Origin: Mesorhizobium sp. WSM4311
GTDB taxonomy: Bacteria; Pseudomonadota; Alphaproteobacteria; Rhizobiales; Rhizobiaceae
Direction: 5' to 3'
DNA length: 64,000 nucleotides
Assembly (NCBI RefSeq): GCF_002295115.1
Contig: NZ_NSFV01000003.1
Span: 62,001 to 126,000 of the forward strand
Below, piece after piece: positions 44,941 to 52,659 of the stretch; position 1 is the stretch's first letter, and each line of letters opens with the position of its first letter. The notes beneath the pieces are model-generated. The model had not been told where the DNA came from. It searched no databases and saw only the letters and a list, made by a program, of their open reading frames with translations. Made by a program: the position numbers and the translations under genes.

Positions 44941-46758
44941 CTAGACGAACAGGTTGACCTTCTGGAACGTCGTCACGTCGATCAGGCCGACGTCGGAAAT
45001 CCTCAACTCCGGAATGACCACCAGCGCCAGCAGCGAGTGCTGCATGTAGGCGTTGTTCAGGGAGCAGCCCATCTTGCGCATCGCCTCGGTCAGTTTCTCG
45101 GCCTTGGCGGCGACGATCTCGGCGCGCTCGTCCGACATCAGGCCCGCGATCGGCATTTCGACAAGCGCCAGTTCCTTGCCCTTCGAGAACAGCACGACGC
45201 CGCCGCCGACTTGGCCCAGCCGGTTGACCGCCAGCGCCATGTCCTGCTTGTTGGTGCCGACGCAGATGATGTGATGGGCGTCATGCGCCACGCTCGAGGC
45301 CATGGCGCAATCGCCCATATAGCCGAAGCCGGAGACGAATGCGTTGGTGACGCCGCCCGTGCCCCTGTGCCGCTCGACCAGCGCGATCTGGCAGACGTCG
45401 TTGCGGCGGTCCATGGCGACCAGCCCGTCCTCGACCGGCAGATCGGCCTCCAGGGCCCGCGTCGGCGCCTGGTTCTCGATGACGCCGATGACGCGCACCC
45501 GCACCTCGTTGGCGCCCTTGGGAGCCGTGATGTCGAAATCGCCGGCCCTGAGCTTCTTGCCCAGCTTGACGGTGTTCTTCGCCGTCTTCGGGTAATCATA
45601 GGCCGGAATGTCGATGTCGAGCTTGCCACCCTTGGCCAGCCTGACGCCGCGCGCATAAACCTCATCGATGGTCATTGCGGCGAGGTCGGAGACAATCAGC
45701 AGATCGGCCAACCGGCCCGGTGCGATCGAACCGATTTCGCGTTCCAGCCTGAAATGCTGGGCAGTGTTGATCGTCGCCATCTGGATCGCCGTCACCGGCT
45801 TCAGCCCCTGTTGGATGGCGTGGCGCACCACCCGGTCCATGTGGCCTTCATGCACCAGCGTGCCGGAATGGCTGTCGTCAGTGCACAGGATGAAGTTGCG
45901 CGGATCGATGCCGCCTTCGGTCACCGCCTTGATCTGCAAGGCGACATCGTACCAGGCCGAGCCCAGCCGCAGCATCGCCTTCATGCCCTGGCGGACACGG
46001 GCGATGGCATCTTCCGCGCGCGTGCCTTCGTGATCGTCCTCGGGTCCGCCGGCGACATAGCCGTGGAACGGCAAGCCCAGGTCGCGCGAGGCATAGTGGC
46101 CGCCAACCGTCTTGCCAGCCTTGACCGTCGCGGCGATCTCGCCCGACATGACGGGATCGTTGGCGGCGACGCCCGGAAAATTCATCACTTCGCCGAGGCC
46201 GATGATGTTTTCCCAGGTCATGGCCTCGGCAACGTCGGCAACCGTCAGCTCGGCGCCGGCATGCTCCAGCCCCGGTGCCGACGGCACGCAGGACGGCATC
46301 TGCACATGCACGTTGATGGGCATCACCACCGCCTCGTCATGCATCAGCCGCACGCCCGGCAAGCCCAGCACATTGGCGATCTCGTGCGGGTCGATGAACA
46401 TCGACGTGGTGCCGTGCGGGATGACGGCACGGCAGAACTCGGTCACCGTCACCATGCCGCTTTCGACATGCATGTGCGCGTCGCAGAGGCCGGGCACCAG
46501 GTAGCGCCCGCCGGCATCGACCACCTTGGTGCCCTGGCCGATGGCGTGGCTGGCATTCGGCCCGCAATAGGCGAAGCGGCCGCCGGCAATGGCGATGTCG
46601 GTGCCGGCGATGATCTCGCCGGAGTGAACGTTGACCCAGCGGCCGTTGCGGATGACGAGATCGGCGGGCTTGCGGCCCGTGGCGACGTCGACCAGATGCG
46701 TCGCCATCTCGGTCCAGGGTTTTGGTTTCGTCGCATGCGCCGCCGGCTTCTTTGCCAT
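44941..46758 (-). CDS. ade: Adenine deaminase
   Basis: 605 residues of the amidohydrolase superfamily (AdeC type). It deaminates adenine to hypoxanthine. Metal sites: GLCDAHMHVESGM, the Glu in NFPGV region, GHYASRDLG and CTDDSHSGTLVHEGHMD. The C-terminal part has GTGGVTNAFVSGFG and HDAHHIICVG. The start at 46758 follows AGGAGTCC; longer frames add 26 unrelated residues. It converges with the second lipoprotein hydrolase gene. Confidence 0.93.
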   Translation of the reverse strand: MAKKPAAHATKPKPWTEMATHLVDVATGRKPADLVIRNGRWVNVHSGEIIAGTDIAIAGGRFAYCGPNASHAIGQGTKVVDAGGRYLVPGLCDAHMHVESGMVTVTEFCRAVIPHGTTSMFIDPHEIANVLGLPGVRLMHDEAVVMPINVHVQMPSCVPSAPGLEHAGAELTVADVAEAMTWENIIGLGEVMNFPGVAANDPVMSGEIAATVKAGKTVGGHYASRDLGLPFHGYVAGGPEDDHEGTRAEDAIARVRQGMKAMLRLGSAWYDVALQIKAVTEGGIDPRNFILCTDDSHSGTLVHEGHMDRVVRHAIQQGLKPVTAIQMATINTAQHFRLEREIGSIAPGRLADLLIVSDLAAMTIDEVYARGVRLAKGGKLDIDIPAYDYPKTAKNTVKLGKKLRAGDFDITAPKGANEVRVRVIGVIENQAPTRALEADLPVEDGLVAMDRRNDVCQIALVERHRGTGGVTNAFVSGFGYMGDCAMASSVAHDAHHIICVGTNKQDMALAVNRLGQVGGGVVLFSKGKELALVEMPIAGLMSDERAEIVAAKAEKLTEAMRKMGCSLNNAYMQHSLLALVVIPELRISDVGLIDVTTFQKVNLFV

Positions 46759-46839
46759 GAAGGGACTCCTGTTTGGGCGACTGTGCCAAGCCTGCCTGGT
46801 TTTGACCAGCGCCAAACGGCGGACCGGCCCGTCCAACCT

Positions 46840-47226
46840 TCACAAAGGCTGTTCAGCCGCGACCTCGACCGTGACTTTCGCACCGCCGGCCGAAATCCGT
46901 TCCGCCAGGCGCTGGAGTTCGCCCGGGGCGAAGGTGCCGCTGAGCATTACCTCGCCGCCGAGGATGGGTTCGACCAGGCGCGGCGACGCCACCACGGTAC
47001 CGTCGACGCTGAGATCGACCACCTTCCCGACATTCGCCCTGGTGAAGTCGCCGAACGCCTTCGCGCTGTCCGGCGTCATCTTCAGGTTGAGCGCCCGCTG
47101 TCCCGACGCTTGATCGGATACGACCGCTGCCTTGGCGATGGCGAGCGTCAATGGCTCGGCCATGGCGAGACCGCAGGTGAACAGTATGATGGCCGTTCCA
47201 GTGATAAGACGAGCCAGGCTGTTCAT
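46840..47226 (-). CDS. Exported stand-alone SecD P1-head-like domain
   Basis: 128 residues with a signal peptide (core LITGTAIILFTCGLAMA-E). The mature part resembles the periplasmic P1 head of SecD: LNLKMTPDSAKAFGDFTRANVG, KVVDLSVDGTVVASPRLVEP and ILGGEVMLSGTFAPGELQRLAERI. No membrane helices of SecDF are present, so it is not a translocon subunit by itself. Its role is unknown. It lies between ade (same strand, 81 bases downstream) and a divergent porin-like gene. Confidence 0.8.
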   Translation of the reverse strand: MNSLARLITGTAIILFTCGLAMAEPLTLAIAKAAVVSDQASGQRALNLKMTPDSAKAFGDFTRANVGKVVDLSVDGTVVASPRLVEPILGGEVMLSGTFAPGELQRLAERISAGGAKVTVEVAAEQPL

Positions 47227-47416
47227 CCGGATTTTTCCCTGCAAGACGGCCATTTTGCACGCTGGCATTCCCCCGGCAATGCCGGCTGTCCTCGGCTTAA
47301 AGCCTGTGCCTCGGCGAGCGACACACGGCCACAGCCGGAAATTGGATTCCGTTTTGCCGTAAATCGGTCTACCTTGGCTCTCAAGATTTTTCCGGCTCTT
47401 CATCCGGGGAGTTCGA

Positions 47417-48082
47417 ATGTATCGCCTTGTCGTCGCAAGTGCCGGTCTGCTTGCCGTCCTGTCGATGCCGGCTTTCGCAGCCGACGCGACGGTCGATGTG
47501 CCGATGACCGCGCCCGGCTTCGACTGGACAGGATACTATGCCGGCCTGCAGGCGGGCTATGGCTGGGGCCAGTCCGACATCTCAGGAACGGAAGGCGAGC
47601 CGTTTTCCGTCTCGCCCGACATAAAGGGCGGTTTCATCGGCGGGCACGTCGCCGGGCTGTGGCAGTTCGACCAGGCGGTGATCGGCGCTGAGGCCGACCT
47701 CAACTATTCCTCGGTCGACGGCACGGCGGAAGCCGAACCCGGAAACAATTTCGGCGCCGACATCAAATGGTTCGGATCGGTCAACGCCAAGGCCGGATAC
47801 GCTATGGATCGTGTGCTGGTCTATGGCATAGGCGGTATCGCCTTCGCCGGGGTCGAAACCTCGCAATCAGCGGGCTCAGCCTTCTCCGAGACACGGGCGA
47901 ATATCGGCTGGACCGTGGGCGCCGGCGTCGACTACGCGCTGACCGACAAATTCGTCGTCGGCGCCCAGTATCGCTACTACGATTTCGGTTCCGAGCACTA
48001 TGACGGGTCCAGCGACTTCGTCGGTCGCGACCAGGATACCAAACTGAACACCGTGGGCATCAATCTCAGCTACAAGTTCTGA
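47417..48082 (+). CDS. Outer-membrane beta-barrel protein (Omp25/Omp31-like)
   Basis: 221 residues. It has a signal peptide (core VVASAGLLAVLSMPAFA-A) and then the family opening FDWTGYYAGLQAGYGWGQS. Alternating hydrophobic strands include GGFIGGHVAGLWQFDQ, VNAKAGYAMDRVLVYG, and the C-terminal strand NTVGINLSYKF ending in Phe, which suits BAM insertion. The family covers small surface porin-like proteins of Rhizobiales and Brucella. Confidence 0.93.
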   Translation: MYRLVVASAGLLAVLSMPAFAADATVDVPMTAPGFDWTGYYAGLQAGYGWGQSDISGTEGEPFSVSPDIKGGFIGGHVAGLWQFDQAVIGAEADLNYSSVDGTAEAEPGNNFGADIKWFGSVNAKAGYAMDRVLVYGIGGIAFAGVETSQSAGSAFSETRANIGWTVGAGVDYALTDKFVVGAQYRYYDFGSEHYDGSSDFVGRDQDTKLNTVGINLSYKF

Positions 48083-48139
48083 GCCCCGCCGGCATCGATC
48101 GGCGAGCGACAGCTGTGACGTGATCAGCAAAGTCGATGA

Positions 48140-48156
48140 GGGGCGGCCGGCGCCCC
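48140..48156 (+). terminator. Hairpin after the outer-membrane protein gene
   Basis: GGGGCG, a 5-base loop and CGCCCC make a GC-rich stem about 57 bases past the stop. There is no T-run, so the terminator role is uncertain. Confidence 0.4.
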
Positions 48157-48362
48157 CAGTGGGCGGGGGAATGGGTTGGGCCTGGTAGACGCCGGCCTCG
48201 GCGGATCAAGTCCGCCGTGCAAACACCCTACCCATTGCGCGCGGCGCGCTAAATTCCGCGATCACACCAGTATCGCCATGCCATCACCTCTGGGGTGTGT
48301 GTTCAGCATGGCCAACAACACGACTTGACGGCCTGTGTCTGGCATCTGAAAAGAGCGGGCCT

Positions 48363-48448
48363 GCGGACGTGGCGGAATTGGTAGACGCAAGGGACTTAAA
48401 ATCCCTCGATCTCTGATCGTACGGGTTCGATTCCCGTCGTCCGCACCA
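48363..48448 (+). tRNA. tRNA-Leu (anticodon UAA)
   Basis: The acceptor arms GCGGACG and CGTCCGC pair. The anticodon stem AGGGA/TCCCT encloses CTTAAAA, so the anticodon is TAA. A long variable arm (CGATCTCTGATCG) fits tRNA-Leu. The T-arm ACGGG-TTCGATT-CCCGT is intact. CCA is encoded at 48446-48448. It reads TTA codons. The accessory region begins downstream of its 3' end. Confidence 0.97.
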
Positions 48449-48577
48449 CCCTTCGCTGTTCGAGCTTCGGGTGGCAGGCCACCCACAGCTCGGCCCCGTC
48501 AGACTGCCCGCGCGGGCTAGCCGCCGCATATGCCGCGTGAGCTGTTGATCCGATAAGTCTTCGACGTCATCCTCGAA

Positions 48578-48793
48578 GTGATTTCAAGCGGGCGCCGGAT
48601 TTCCCAGCGCCGGATCGCAGGCGGCATGTCTTTTGTTGCCGACGACGTCGCTACAGTCGCATCAGTCGGCAATTCCATCGCCATTATGCCCGTGATTGGG
48701 CGGTACGGTGCCGAAGCAGCGGTTCTCACGCCGCCTTTCGAGCGGGCCAACAGCCGCCTGCGCATTCGCAATGCTATTCGGAACGGGCAATGA
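48578..48793 (+). CDS. Possible small gene overlapping the HAL-like start
   Basis: 71 codons from a GTG at 48578 to a TGA that overlaps the ATG of the next gene (ATGA). No good ribosome site is seen and the protein has no recognised motif; the opposite strand is also open. The overlap is the only sign of reality. It may instead be leader or remnant sequence of the accessory block. Confidence 0.25.
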   Translation: MISSGRRISQRRIAGGMSFVADDVATVASVGNSIAIMPVIGRYGAEAAVLTPPFERANSRLRIRNAIRNGQ

Positions 48794-50295
48794 CAATAAC
48801 AATAGATAGAAACGCCAGTTGGCGCGACATCGCACGCGTGAGCGAAGGCGAATCCCTGGCGCTCAGCCGGGCAGCGTGGGAGAGGATCGCCTTCGCGAAC
48901 CAGATCGTGGCGGCCATCGTCGACAAAGGCATCCGCGCCTATGGCGTCAATACCGGGGTCGGCGCCTTGGCAAGCAAGATCGTGGCGCCTGCCCTGCAAA
49001 AGAAACTGTCGCGCAATATCATTCGCAGTCACGCCTGCGGCGTAGGCGACCTTGTGCCGAGACGCGGCGTGCGCGCCATCATTGCCGCTCAAGTGGCAAA
49101 TTTCGCCCATGGCCATTCGGGCGTGAGCCCTGCGATCGTCCGCAATTTGCTCACCTTTATCGAGCGCGACTGCGTTCCCGACGTGCCGTCCCGGGGATCG
49201 GCCGGATATTTGACGCACAACGCGCATGTAGCACTGGTCCTGATCGGCGAAGGCAATGCAACCGTGGCAGGCCGCTCCATGAGCGGGCTCGAGGCCCTGG
49301 CTGAAATGGGTCTCGAGCCATTGGAGCTTGGCGCCAAGGAGGGCTTGAGCCTCGTCAACGGCACCGCATGCGCAACAGGCCTGACAAGCATCGCCGTGCT
49401 GCGCGCGGAGCGTTTGTTGGGATGGGCTGACGCGGCGGCGGCTTTGACGCTTGAAGCCGCAGGCGCGCAAATGCCGGCTTTTGGCGAGGCAATCCTGGCA
49501 ATGAGGCCCTCACCCGGCATTCAGGACGTGGGCAAATCGCTACGTGGCTGGCTTCATGGCAGCGAACTTATCGCGCTGGCACACGGCAGTCGCACGCAAG
49601 ACGCACTCAGTCTTCGCGCCGTGCCCCATGTTCACGGCGCCGCCCGGGAGGTGCTGGACCGGTCCGCGGGGCTTGTCGACCGCGAATTGGCTGCCGTCAC
49701 CGACAATCCGGCGGTATTCGGGTCTTTGAACGATCCTCAGGTCGTTTCGGAGGCACATGCGGTAGCGCCCGCCCTCGGGCAGGCTGCTGACGGCCTGACC
49801 ATCGCCTTGGCTCAGGTGGCTGGAATGAGTGAGCGTCGGATCGATCGTCTCGTCAATCCACTTGTCAACAATTTGCCGGCCTTCCTCGCCGACGAGGACG
49901 GAGCCAATTCCGGCTTCATGATCGCCCAATACACGGCCACATCGCTCAGCAACGTCAATCGCCGTTTGGCCGCCCCGGCGGCGACCGACGGTGGCGTCAC
50001 ATCCGGCCTGCAAGAGGATTTTCTGGCTCATCCAACCGTCGCGGCCAACAAGCTGCTGGCGGTTATCGACAACGCCGAATACATTCTGGCGATCGAGCTC
50101 ATGGCAGCCGCGCAGGCCCATGATTTTCTGGCCGTGCGCGGTGCACGCGCGCCTGGTACCGATGCCATCTACCAAATGGTGCGGGGCAATATCGCACACT
50201 ATTCCGACGATCGGCCTCTGTCCCGGGACATGGAAGCCTTGCGCAACTTTATTCGCGAAATGGACGTGCCAGCCTGTCCGCGGCACAGTTCGTAA
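48790..50295 (+). CDS. HAL/PAL-family protein lacking the MIO tripeptide
   Basis: 501 residues, close to the 510 usual for histidine ammonia-lyase. Global family features are clear: YGVNTGVGAL (Tyr51), LVNGTACATG (Asn190), TQDALSLRAVP (Gln270, Arg276), VTDNPAVF, GMSERRIDRLVN and SGFMIAQYTA. The segment that normally reads GSVG-ASG-DLAPL instead reads GSAG-YLTHN (residues 136-144). Its flanks align without other gaps, so exactly the Ala-Ser-Gly that forms the MIO cofactor is missing. The usual Tyr after Gln is Leu273, the catalytic Glu is replaced by Val389, and the GNFH motif is absent. It is therefore probably not a normal ammonia-lyase. GGAACGGG precedes the ATG. Confidence 0.9.
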   Translation: MTITIDRNASWRDIARVSEGESLALSRAAWERIAFANQIVAAIVDKGIRAYGVNTGVGALASKIVAPALQKKLSRNIIRSHACGVGDLVPRRGVRAIIAAQVANFAHGHSGVSPAIVRNLLTFIERDCVPDVPSRGSAGYLTHNAHVALVLIGEGNATVAGRSMSGLEALAEMGLEPLELGAKEGLSLVNGTACATGLTSIAVLRAERLLGWADAAAALTLEAAGAQMPAFGEAILAMRPSPGIQDVGKSLRGWLHGSELIALAHGSRTQDALSLRAVPHVHGAAREVLDRSAGLVDRELAAVTDNPAVFGSLNDPQVVSEAHAVAPALGQAADGLTIALAQVAGMSERRIDRLVNPLVNNLPAFLADEDGANSGFMIAQYTATSLSNVNRRLAAPAATDGGVTSGLQEDFLAHPTVAANKLLAVIDNAEYILAIELMAAAQAHDFLAVRGARAPGTDAIYQMVRGNIAHYSDDRPLSRDMEALRNFIREMDVPACPRHSS

Positions 50296-50325
50296 GGCAA
50301 ATGCTCGGTCAGCTTCGAGCGGCCA

Positions 50326-50452
50326 GGCCTTCATCGGGTTCAGCTTCAGACGCTGGATCAGGATAATCGCCTTGGCATCGGTCGTCGGCTATGCCGGCCT
50401 GCTCCGTCGAGCGGCATTGTCCAGGACCCCGATGTCCTCGCCCTCTTCCGGG
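50326..50452 (-). pseudogene. Truncated copy of the nudK 3' end
   Basis: This 127-base stretch matches the 3' end of the intact nudK gene (51927-52060) at high identity over most of its length, starting almost at the stop codon. Shared DNA includes CTTCATCGGGTTCAGCTTC and GATGTCCTCGCCCTC. It has an 8-10-base deletion and no upstream part of the gene. It therefore cannot encode the enzyme. Confidence 0.85.
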
Positions 50453-50553
50453 CAACCGCATCGAGACCGGCCGGCGGCATTCGTTTTAGCAGCGGTGAAA
50501 CAAAGGATGCATTTCCGCGTTGAGGGTCGTCAAAACGCGGGCGATTTTTGAAA

Positions 50554-50847
50554 ATGGATCCGGCAACTGCGGCAGTGATGGTCTTGCTCCAGTGCAGCCC
50601 GGTTGAGGGTTCTGTCTGCAAACCCGTCGATATGGCGCCAACCATGTATGCGTCGCTCGACTTATGCATGGCTTCGCTGAAGGACAGGCTGGCAAGCGCT
50701 CCGAACGGCGAAACCGTTGGCCGGTGTCGCCTCGTCGATACGACCGTCACAGATGGCTTGCCGGTTGGCTATACAAGGGTTTTTGTGACTCGCGGGCTGG
50801 GCGACGACGCCATCACCAGCAGCTACGTCGTACAGCGCGAGCGTTAG
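50554..50847 (+). CDS. Small Cys-containing protein, unknown function
   Basis: 97 residues from the ATG at 50554; a TTG at 50548 is an alternative. The sequence has a short hydrophobic N-terminus (AAVMVLLQCSP), four Cys (QCSPVE, VCKP, LCMAS, GRCRLVD) and C-terminal GYTRVFVTRG. The spaced Cys suggest a disulphide-stabilised, possibly exported, small domain. I think related proteins of about 90 residues occur in rhizobia, but no function is known. It starts just after the nudK fragment. Confidence 0.65.
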   Translation: MDPATAAVMVLLQCSPVEGSVCKPVDMAPTMYASLDLCMASLKDRLASAPNGETVGRCRLVDTTVTDGLPVGYTRVFVTRGLGDDAITSSYVVQRER

Positions 50848-50890
50848 CGCCTCGTTCCCGCTGCCCTAAGGCGGGCGTCTGCCCTGTTTG

Positions 50891-51202
50891 CTAGATGCGC
50901 GTAGCGCCAGTCTCCTGGCCGCCGGAATGTGGCACCGGCGGTCGCTGATCGGCGCTTTGCTCATGGCCCGGCCCAGAGCCCACCTCGATGATTCCGACCA
51001 GCGCGCGAACAAACTCAACCATATCGTTTGCCGTGATGGCTGCCCTGTCGGGATCTTGCCCGATGTGCTCGGCGGCCGCGCAACATGACAGGCGGATGTG
51101 ATCGTAGTGGGAATCCCTTTCATCCTCCGGCAACATCGCCAGTTTCATGGCCCGGCGATAAATCAGCCGCAGTAATTGTTCGAGAGCGGCTCCGACACTC
51201 AT
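50891..51202 (-). CDS. Small helical protein, unknown function
   Basis: 103 residues from the ATG at 51202, which has GGAGTAG upstream. The N-terminal two-thirds are helical (VGAALEQLLRLIYRRAMKLA, SCCAAAEHIGQDPDRAAITAN, MVEFVRALVGIIEV). The tail is a Pro/Gly/Gln run. No membrane segment or motif is recognised. A perfect AT-rich inverted repeat lies about 110 bases upstream and may control it. Confidence 0.65.
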   Translation of the reverse strand: MSVGAALEQLLRLIYRRAMKLAMLPEDERDSHYDHIRLSCCAAAEHIGQDPDRAAITANDMVEFVRALVGIIEVGSGPGHEQSADQRPPVPHSGGQETGATRI

Positions 51203-51313
51203 GCGTTCTACTCCGCATTGGTCTAGCGTTCCGGCGCTCGAGGGCGCATGTCGGAACGTCGATGGGAGGTATTTCCATCCCTGTGCCAAAGGCTGCATTA
51301 TAGCCATTAATAT

Positions 51314-51336
51314 ATCGTATATTGCTAATATACGAT
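51314..51336. promoter_or_regulatory. AT-rich inverted repeat, likely operator
   Basis: ATCGTATATT-GCT-AATATACGAT is a perfect 10-bp dyad in an AT-rich island of otherwise GC-rich DNA. It lies between two minus-strand small genes and about 110 bases before the start at 51202. Its symmetry suits a dimeric repressor or activator. The regulator is unknown. Confidence 0.55.
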
Positions 51337-51409
51337 GCCCCGAAGCGTCTTTCGGCCTCCATGATATCGTGACGCCCCAGCCTGACGCCGACGGCGCGTG
51401 AGGCGGAGC

Positions 51410-51610
51410 CTAGCCGGGGCGGCGCGGACCGAGCGACCCATCGAGCGCGTTTGCTTCGGCCAACTTGGTCACCGCTCGCTCGACTTTCTCCGCCGCGGCA
51501 TCGGTGCGCTTGATATCCCGGATAATTCGCTGCGTCAGAAGCGCGTATCTGGCAGCGCGATATACCTCACCGCCTCTCGCGGTTTCGTGGTGAAATGTCG
51601 CCATCATCAT
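51410..51610 (-). CDS. Micro-protein, second gene of a coupled pair
   Basis: 66 residues. It starts at the first of three tandem ATGs (51610), which overlaps the upstream TGA as ATGA. The protein is mainly helical and charged (AARYALLTQRIIRDIKR, AEKVERAVTKLAEAN). No motif is recognised. The only ribosome-like sequence, GGCGG, is inside a hairpin in the end of the upstream gene, so translation probably depends on upstream translation. Confidence 0.6.
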   Translation of the reverse strand: MMMATFHHETARGGEVYRAARYALLTQRIIRDIKRTDAAAEKVERAVTKLAEANALDGSLGPRRPG

Positions 51611-51828
51611 GGGGAACCGCCAAAAATTATTGGCGGATCAATCTTTGTCAGGCGCTCCCTGGCCTCGATCAGCCGCCGCCGCGCGGTCCTGATCCGGCTG
51701 CAAAGCGCGATATTGATTCCGACGCCGCAGTCCTCGTCCAGCATTTCTTCCGCGCGTTCCAGAGCGAGTTCCGCGCGGTTGACGCGCTGTCTGGCCTTGG
51801 CCAGTTCCATATTGAAAAGCTCAACCAT
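51607..51828 (-). CDS. Micro-protein with coiled-coil character
   Basis: 73 residues from the ATG at 51828, with GCGGAGC close upstream. The sequence is almost all heptad-like helix: MELAKARQRVNRAELALERA, then CGVGINIALCSRIRTARRRL and IEARERLTK. It may dimerise or bind a partner. No family is recognised. Its TGA overlaps the ATG of the next small gene. Confidence 0.65.
   Translation of the reverse strand: MVELFNMELAKARQRVNRAELALERAEEMLDEDCGVGINIALCSRIRTARRRLIEARERLTKIDPPIIFGGSP
51617..51636 (-). promoter_or_regulatory. Hairpin at the junction of the coupled micro-genes
   Basis: CCGCCAA, six bases and TTGGCGG form a perfect 7-bp stem in the last codons of the 73-residue gene. The minus-strand right arm contains GGCGG, seven bases before the next ATG. 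A ribosome finishing the first gene would open it, a classic coupling arrangement. Confidence 0.5.
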
Positions 51829-51926
51829 TGCTCCGCTTCCGTTGCGGTCCCTTCGAGAGTTAAACCGTCGCTGATCGCTTTTGTTCCGTGATGCGAGGAT
51901 GGAGCCAATCCATGCCGGAACGTCGG

Positions 51927-52505
51927 TCAAGCCTTCATCGGGTTCAGCTTCAGATGCTGGATCAGGATAATCGTCTTGGCATCGACGATGCGGCCGTCGG
52001 CGATGCCGGCCAGCGCTTCGTCGAGCGGCATTTCCAGAACCTCGATGTCCTCGCCCTCCTCCGGCGCGCCGCCGCCGGCGGAGATGCGGTCGGCGGGCGA
52101 ATAGCGGGCAACGAAGAACCACAGCCGCTCGGTCACGCTGCCCGGGCTCATATAAGGCGAAAACAACCGCTCTACGTCCTTCAGCCGGTAGCCGAGTTCT
52201 TCCTCCGCCTCCTTGCGGATGGCGGTCTCAGGATCGTTTTCGTCGAGCAGCCCGGCACAGGCCTCGATCAGCGGTTCGCGGTGGCCGGTGACATAGGCGG
52301 GATAGCGGAACTGGCGCACCAGAAGCACCGTCGAACGCTGGGGGTCGTAGGGCAGGATCACCGCGCCGTCGCCGCGATCATAGGTCTGGCGGACCTGCGT
52401 CTCCCACTGCCCGTCGCGCCGGCGATAGTCGAGCACGGTCTTTTTCAGCACCGCCCAGTCGTCGGAAAGGACCTCTTCCGAACGGATACGAATACGATCT
52501 TCCAT
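51927..52505 (-). CDS. nudK: Nudix hydrolase, NudK (GDP-mannose pyrophosphatase) type
   Basis: 192 residues. It hydrolyses nucleoside diphosphate sugars, with GDP-mannose or ADP-ribose as likely substrates. The Nudix box is ACAGLLDENDPETAIRKEA followed by EEELGY. The N-terminal GAVILPYDPQRSTVLLVRQF and PYMSPGSVTERLWFFVARY suit the NudK/ADP-ribose branch. A broken copy of its 3' end lies 1.5 kb away at 50326-50452, on the same strand. Confidence 0.9.
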   Translation of the reverse strand: MEDRIRIRSEEVLSDDWAVLKKTVLDYRRRDGQWETQVRQTYDRGDGAVILPYDPQRSTVLLVRQFRYPAYVTGHREPLIEACAGLLDENDPETAIRKEAEEELGYRLKDVERLFSPYMSPGSVTERLWFFVARYSPADRISAGGGAPEEGEDIEVLEMPLDEALAGIADGRIVDAKTIILIQHLKLNPMKA

Positions 52506-52659
52506 TGGATACCTCGGTATTTGCCGCCGGGCGCAGGCGTAGCCGCGAACCGGCGCCGGCGCAATTGGGGCAGTGATTGGTCCAGCGTTTCACTCTCTCG
52601 TGTGTGGTATGGGAGAGTTCCATTGCCTAAATAGCGTTCCCTCTCCAGGAGCCCTCTTC

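Noticed and set aside
48517..49470. 317-codon minus-strand frame spanning the start of the HAL-like gene
   Set aside because: Most of it is antisense to the HAL-like gene; the part before 48790 shows no motif, so there is no support for a real gene.
48363..51926. Integrative element using tRNA-Leu as attachment site
   Set aside because: No integrase gene and no repeat of the tRNA 3' end were found within the window, so only a vague accessory block is reported.
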